A stretch of 5,827 nt of DNA from Desulfovibrionaceae bacterium UBA930 (GTDB lineage: Bacteria > Desulfobacterota > Desulfovibrionia > Desulfovibrionales > Desulfovibrionaceae), in NCBI GenBank assembly GCA_002293605.1, contig DBDO01000223.1:17553-23379 (forward strand). Direction: 5' to 3'. Shown here piece by piece: positions 5,183-5,827 of the stretch. Positions within the stretch are counted from its first letter, which is position 1; each line of letters begins with the position of its first letter. The notes under the pieces were generated by a model, which made no database searches, was not told the DNA's origin, and saw nothing but the letters and a program-made list of their open reading frames with translations. The position numbers were made by a program, and so were the translations under genes.

Positions 5183-5199
5183 TGTTATATTTTATAACA
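5183..5199. promoter_or_regulatory. AT-rich palindrome just before the ribosome site
   Basis: TGTTATA (5183-5189), TTT, TATAACA (5193-5199) is a perfect 7-bp inverted repeat ending 5 nt before the AGGGGG ribosome-binding sequence (5205-5210). It could be an operator for a dimeric regulator or an mRNA hairpin next to the ribosome site. No known regulator can be assigned from the sequence. Confidence 0.45.
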
Positions 5200-5215
5200 T
5201 TTCCAGGGGGAAGCC

Positions 5216-5827
5216 ATGTCGCAGAGTTCTTCTACACTCATTCGGCTTATACAGCCCGCGCCCGGCACAACGACAACCATTCGTATTGAGGTTCCGCATA
5301 TGAGATTGGGGCTTGGATTTGCGCCTGATCTCAACACTGTGGAAAAAAATGGTCAAAATTTGGAATTTGCCTTTGAGGATGGTGGAAAAATTGTCCTTGA
5401 AGGCTTTTATGATCATTTCACCTCTAAAACGCTGCCTGTCATAGTTACGGAGGCAGGGGATGAATTTTCCGGTGAAGATTTTCTTGCCTCTCTGAGCACG
5501 GACCTGCTGCCTGCAGCCGGTCCCGTTGCTGGCAACGCCAGCAACGGGATAAACGCCTATTCAGGGGACATGGGCGATCTCATAGAAGGTGTGGACGCCC
5601 TGGGCGCGCTTGGCACTGAGTATTGGGGCACAGGCATGGCTGCTGGCTCTATCCTCGATGCGGCTGGCACCCTTGGTATTGGTACGAATTCCACTGCCCA
5701 AGCTGGCGCTGATGCCAATATGGATACGGACTCTGACATCGATGCTGACAGCGATGCAGATGCTGATGCTGATGCGGACGCTGACTCGGATGCAGATACT
5801 GACGCCGATGCTGATGCCGATTCCGAT
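5216..5827 (+). CDS. N terminus of an acidic, Asp-repeat, probably type I-secreted adhesin-like protein (3' end outside window)
   Basis: The frame is open from ATG 5216 to the window edge, 204 codons without a stop, and AGGGGG lies 5 nt before the ATG. There is no Sec signal peptide (MSQSSSTLIRLIQPAPG), as expected if the export signal is C-terminal. Residues 20-93 look like a small beta domain: IRIEVPHMRLGLGFAPDL, then LEFAFEDGGKIVLEGFYDHF, then PVIVTEAGDEFSGEDFL. From memory this resembles the N-terminal module of large RTX/VCBS/Ig-repeat adhesins secreted by type I systems. A Gly/Ala-rich linker follows (99-169, with NAYSGDMGDLIEGVDALGAL). From D170 to D204 every second residue is Asp: D-T-D-S-D-I-D-A and so on, 18 Asp in 35 residues, still running at the edge. 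The role could be calcium-responsive surface attachment or a charged stalk. Adhesin identity is an inference; coding itself is well supported. Confidence 0.8.
   Translation, partial: MSQSSSTLIRLIQPAPGTTTTIRIEVPHMRLGLGFAPDLNTVEKNGQNLEFAFEDGGKIVLEGFYDHFTSKTLPVIVTEAGDEFSGEDFLASLSTDLLPAAGPVAGNASNGINAYSGDMGDLIEGVDALGALGTEYWGTGMAAGSILDAAGTLGIGTNSTAQAGADANMDTDSDIDADSDADADADADADSDADTDADADADSD
5521..5549 (+). repeat. Perfect 13-bp hairpin inside the coding region
   Basis: TCCCGTTGCTGGC (5521-5533) pairs perfectly with GCCAGCAACGGGA (5537-5549) around AAC; a G-U pair (5520/5550) could extend it. It lies about 305 nt into the coding sequence and encodes the linker between the N-terminal module and the Asp repeat (PVAGNASNG). 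No U-run follows. Confidence 0.75.
5723..5827 (+). repeat. Degenerate hexanucleotide repeat encoding (Asp-X)n
   Basis: In frame, GAY alternates with GCN, or with AGC/TCN/ACN/ATC codons, from codon 170 to the edge. Asp uses both GAT and GAC, and Ala uses GCT, GCA, GCG and GCC, so the DNA is much less regular than the protein. The repeat continues beyond the window. Confidence 0.85.

Larger units (their letters stand above)
4542..5215. other. AT-richer gene-free stretch between tRNA-Arg and the Asp-repeat gene
   Basis: I find no credible gene in these 674 bp; the open frames present have implausible composition and no ribosome sites. The stretch holds two hairpins (4617-4644 and 4664-4683), an 11-A run (4835-4845), an isolated TATAAT (4755-4760, no -35), and candidate promoter elements and a palindrome close to the gene at 5216. 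Base composition is clearly AT-richer than the genes to the left, most of all at 5040-5200. It could be a long regulatory region, the end of an island, or decayed DNA. Confidence 0.6.

Overview
The window looks like chromosome of a sulfate-reducing deltaproteobacterium, most likely Desulfovibrio or a close relative. This is inferred from the mix of a short class I IlvC, HypC, PurT and the start of a very acidic secreted-adhesin-like protein, from the fairly GC-rich genes, and from GC-rich intergenic palindromes of a style I associate with that group. Nothing in the sequence proves the genus.

Left part (1-2545). The 3' third of ilvC (branched-chain amino acid synthesis) enters from the left and ends in a block of strong palindromes, including a 24-bp-stem hairpin. 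Facing it on the minus strand is an unrecognised 201-residue protein gene. A 302-bp divergent intergenic gap follows. It holds a 151-bp inverted-repeat element with perfect 13-bp ends that begin and end in TA, which looks like a small non-autonomous transposable element. Next comes a GT4-type glycosyltransferase gene on the plus strand, whose best start is a GTG at 1535.

Middle (2546-4391). hypC (hydrogenase maturation) and purT (formate-dependent purine synthesis) both lie on the minus strand. They are separated by 169 bp that contain a second copy of a 25-nt palindrome also found after ilvC. purT has a strong Shine-Dalgarno and, about 160 bp upstream, an extended -10 promoter that overlaps the likely promoter of the divergent tRNA.

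Right part (4392-5827). A tRNA-Arg(CCT) gene with encoded CCA ends at a clear intrinsic terminator. After it the DNA becomes markedly AT-richer for about 670 bp with no convincing gene. Then a plus-strand gene starts at ATG 5216 and runs off the window. Its visible 204 residues are an N-terminal module without a Sec signal, followed by a strict Asp-X repeat (X = Ala, Ser, Thr or Ile). This fits the N terminus of a giant type I-secreted surface adhesin and is the most interesting object here. The composition break right after a tRNA suggests an accessory region, but no integrase or attachment repeat is visible.

The housekeeping genes (ilvC, purT, tRNA-Arg, hypC) are functionally independent and do not form an operon. 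No complete new multi-gene system is visible. The best leads are the Asp-repeat protein with its unusual 5' region, and the MITE-like element.
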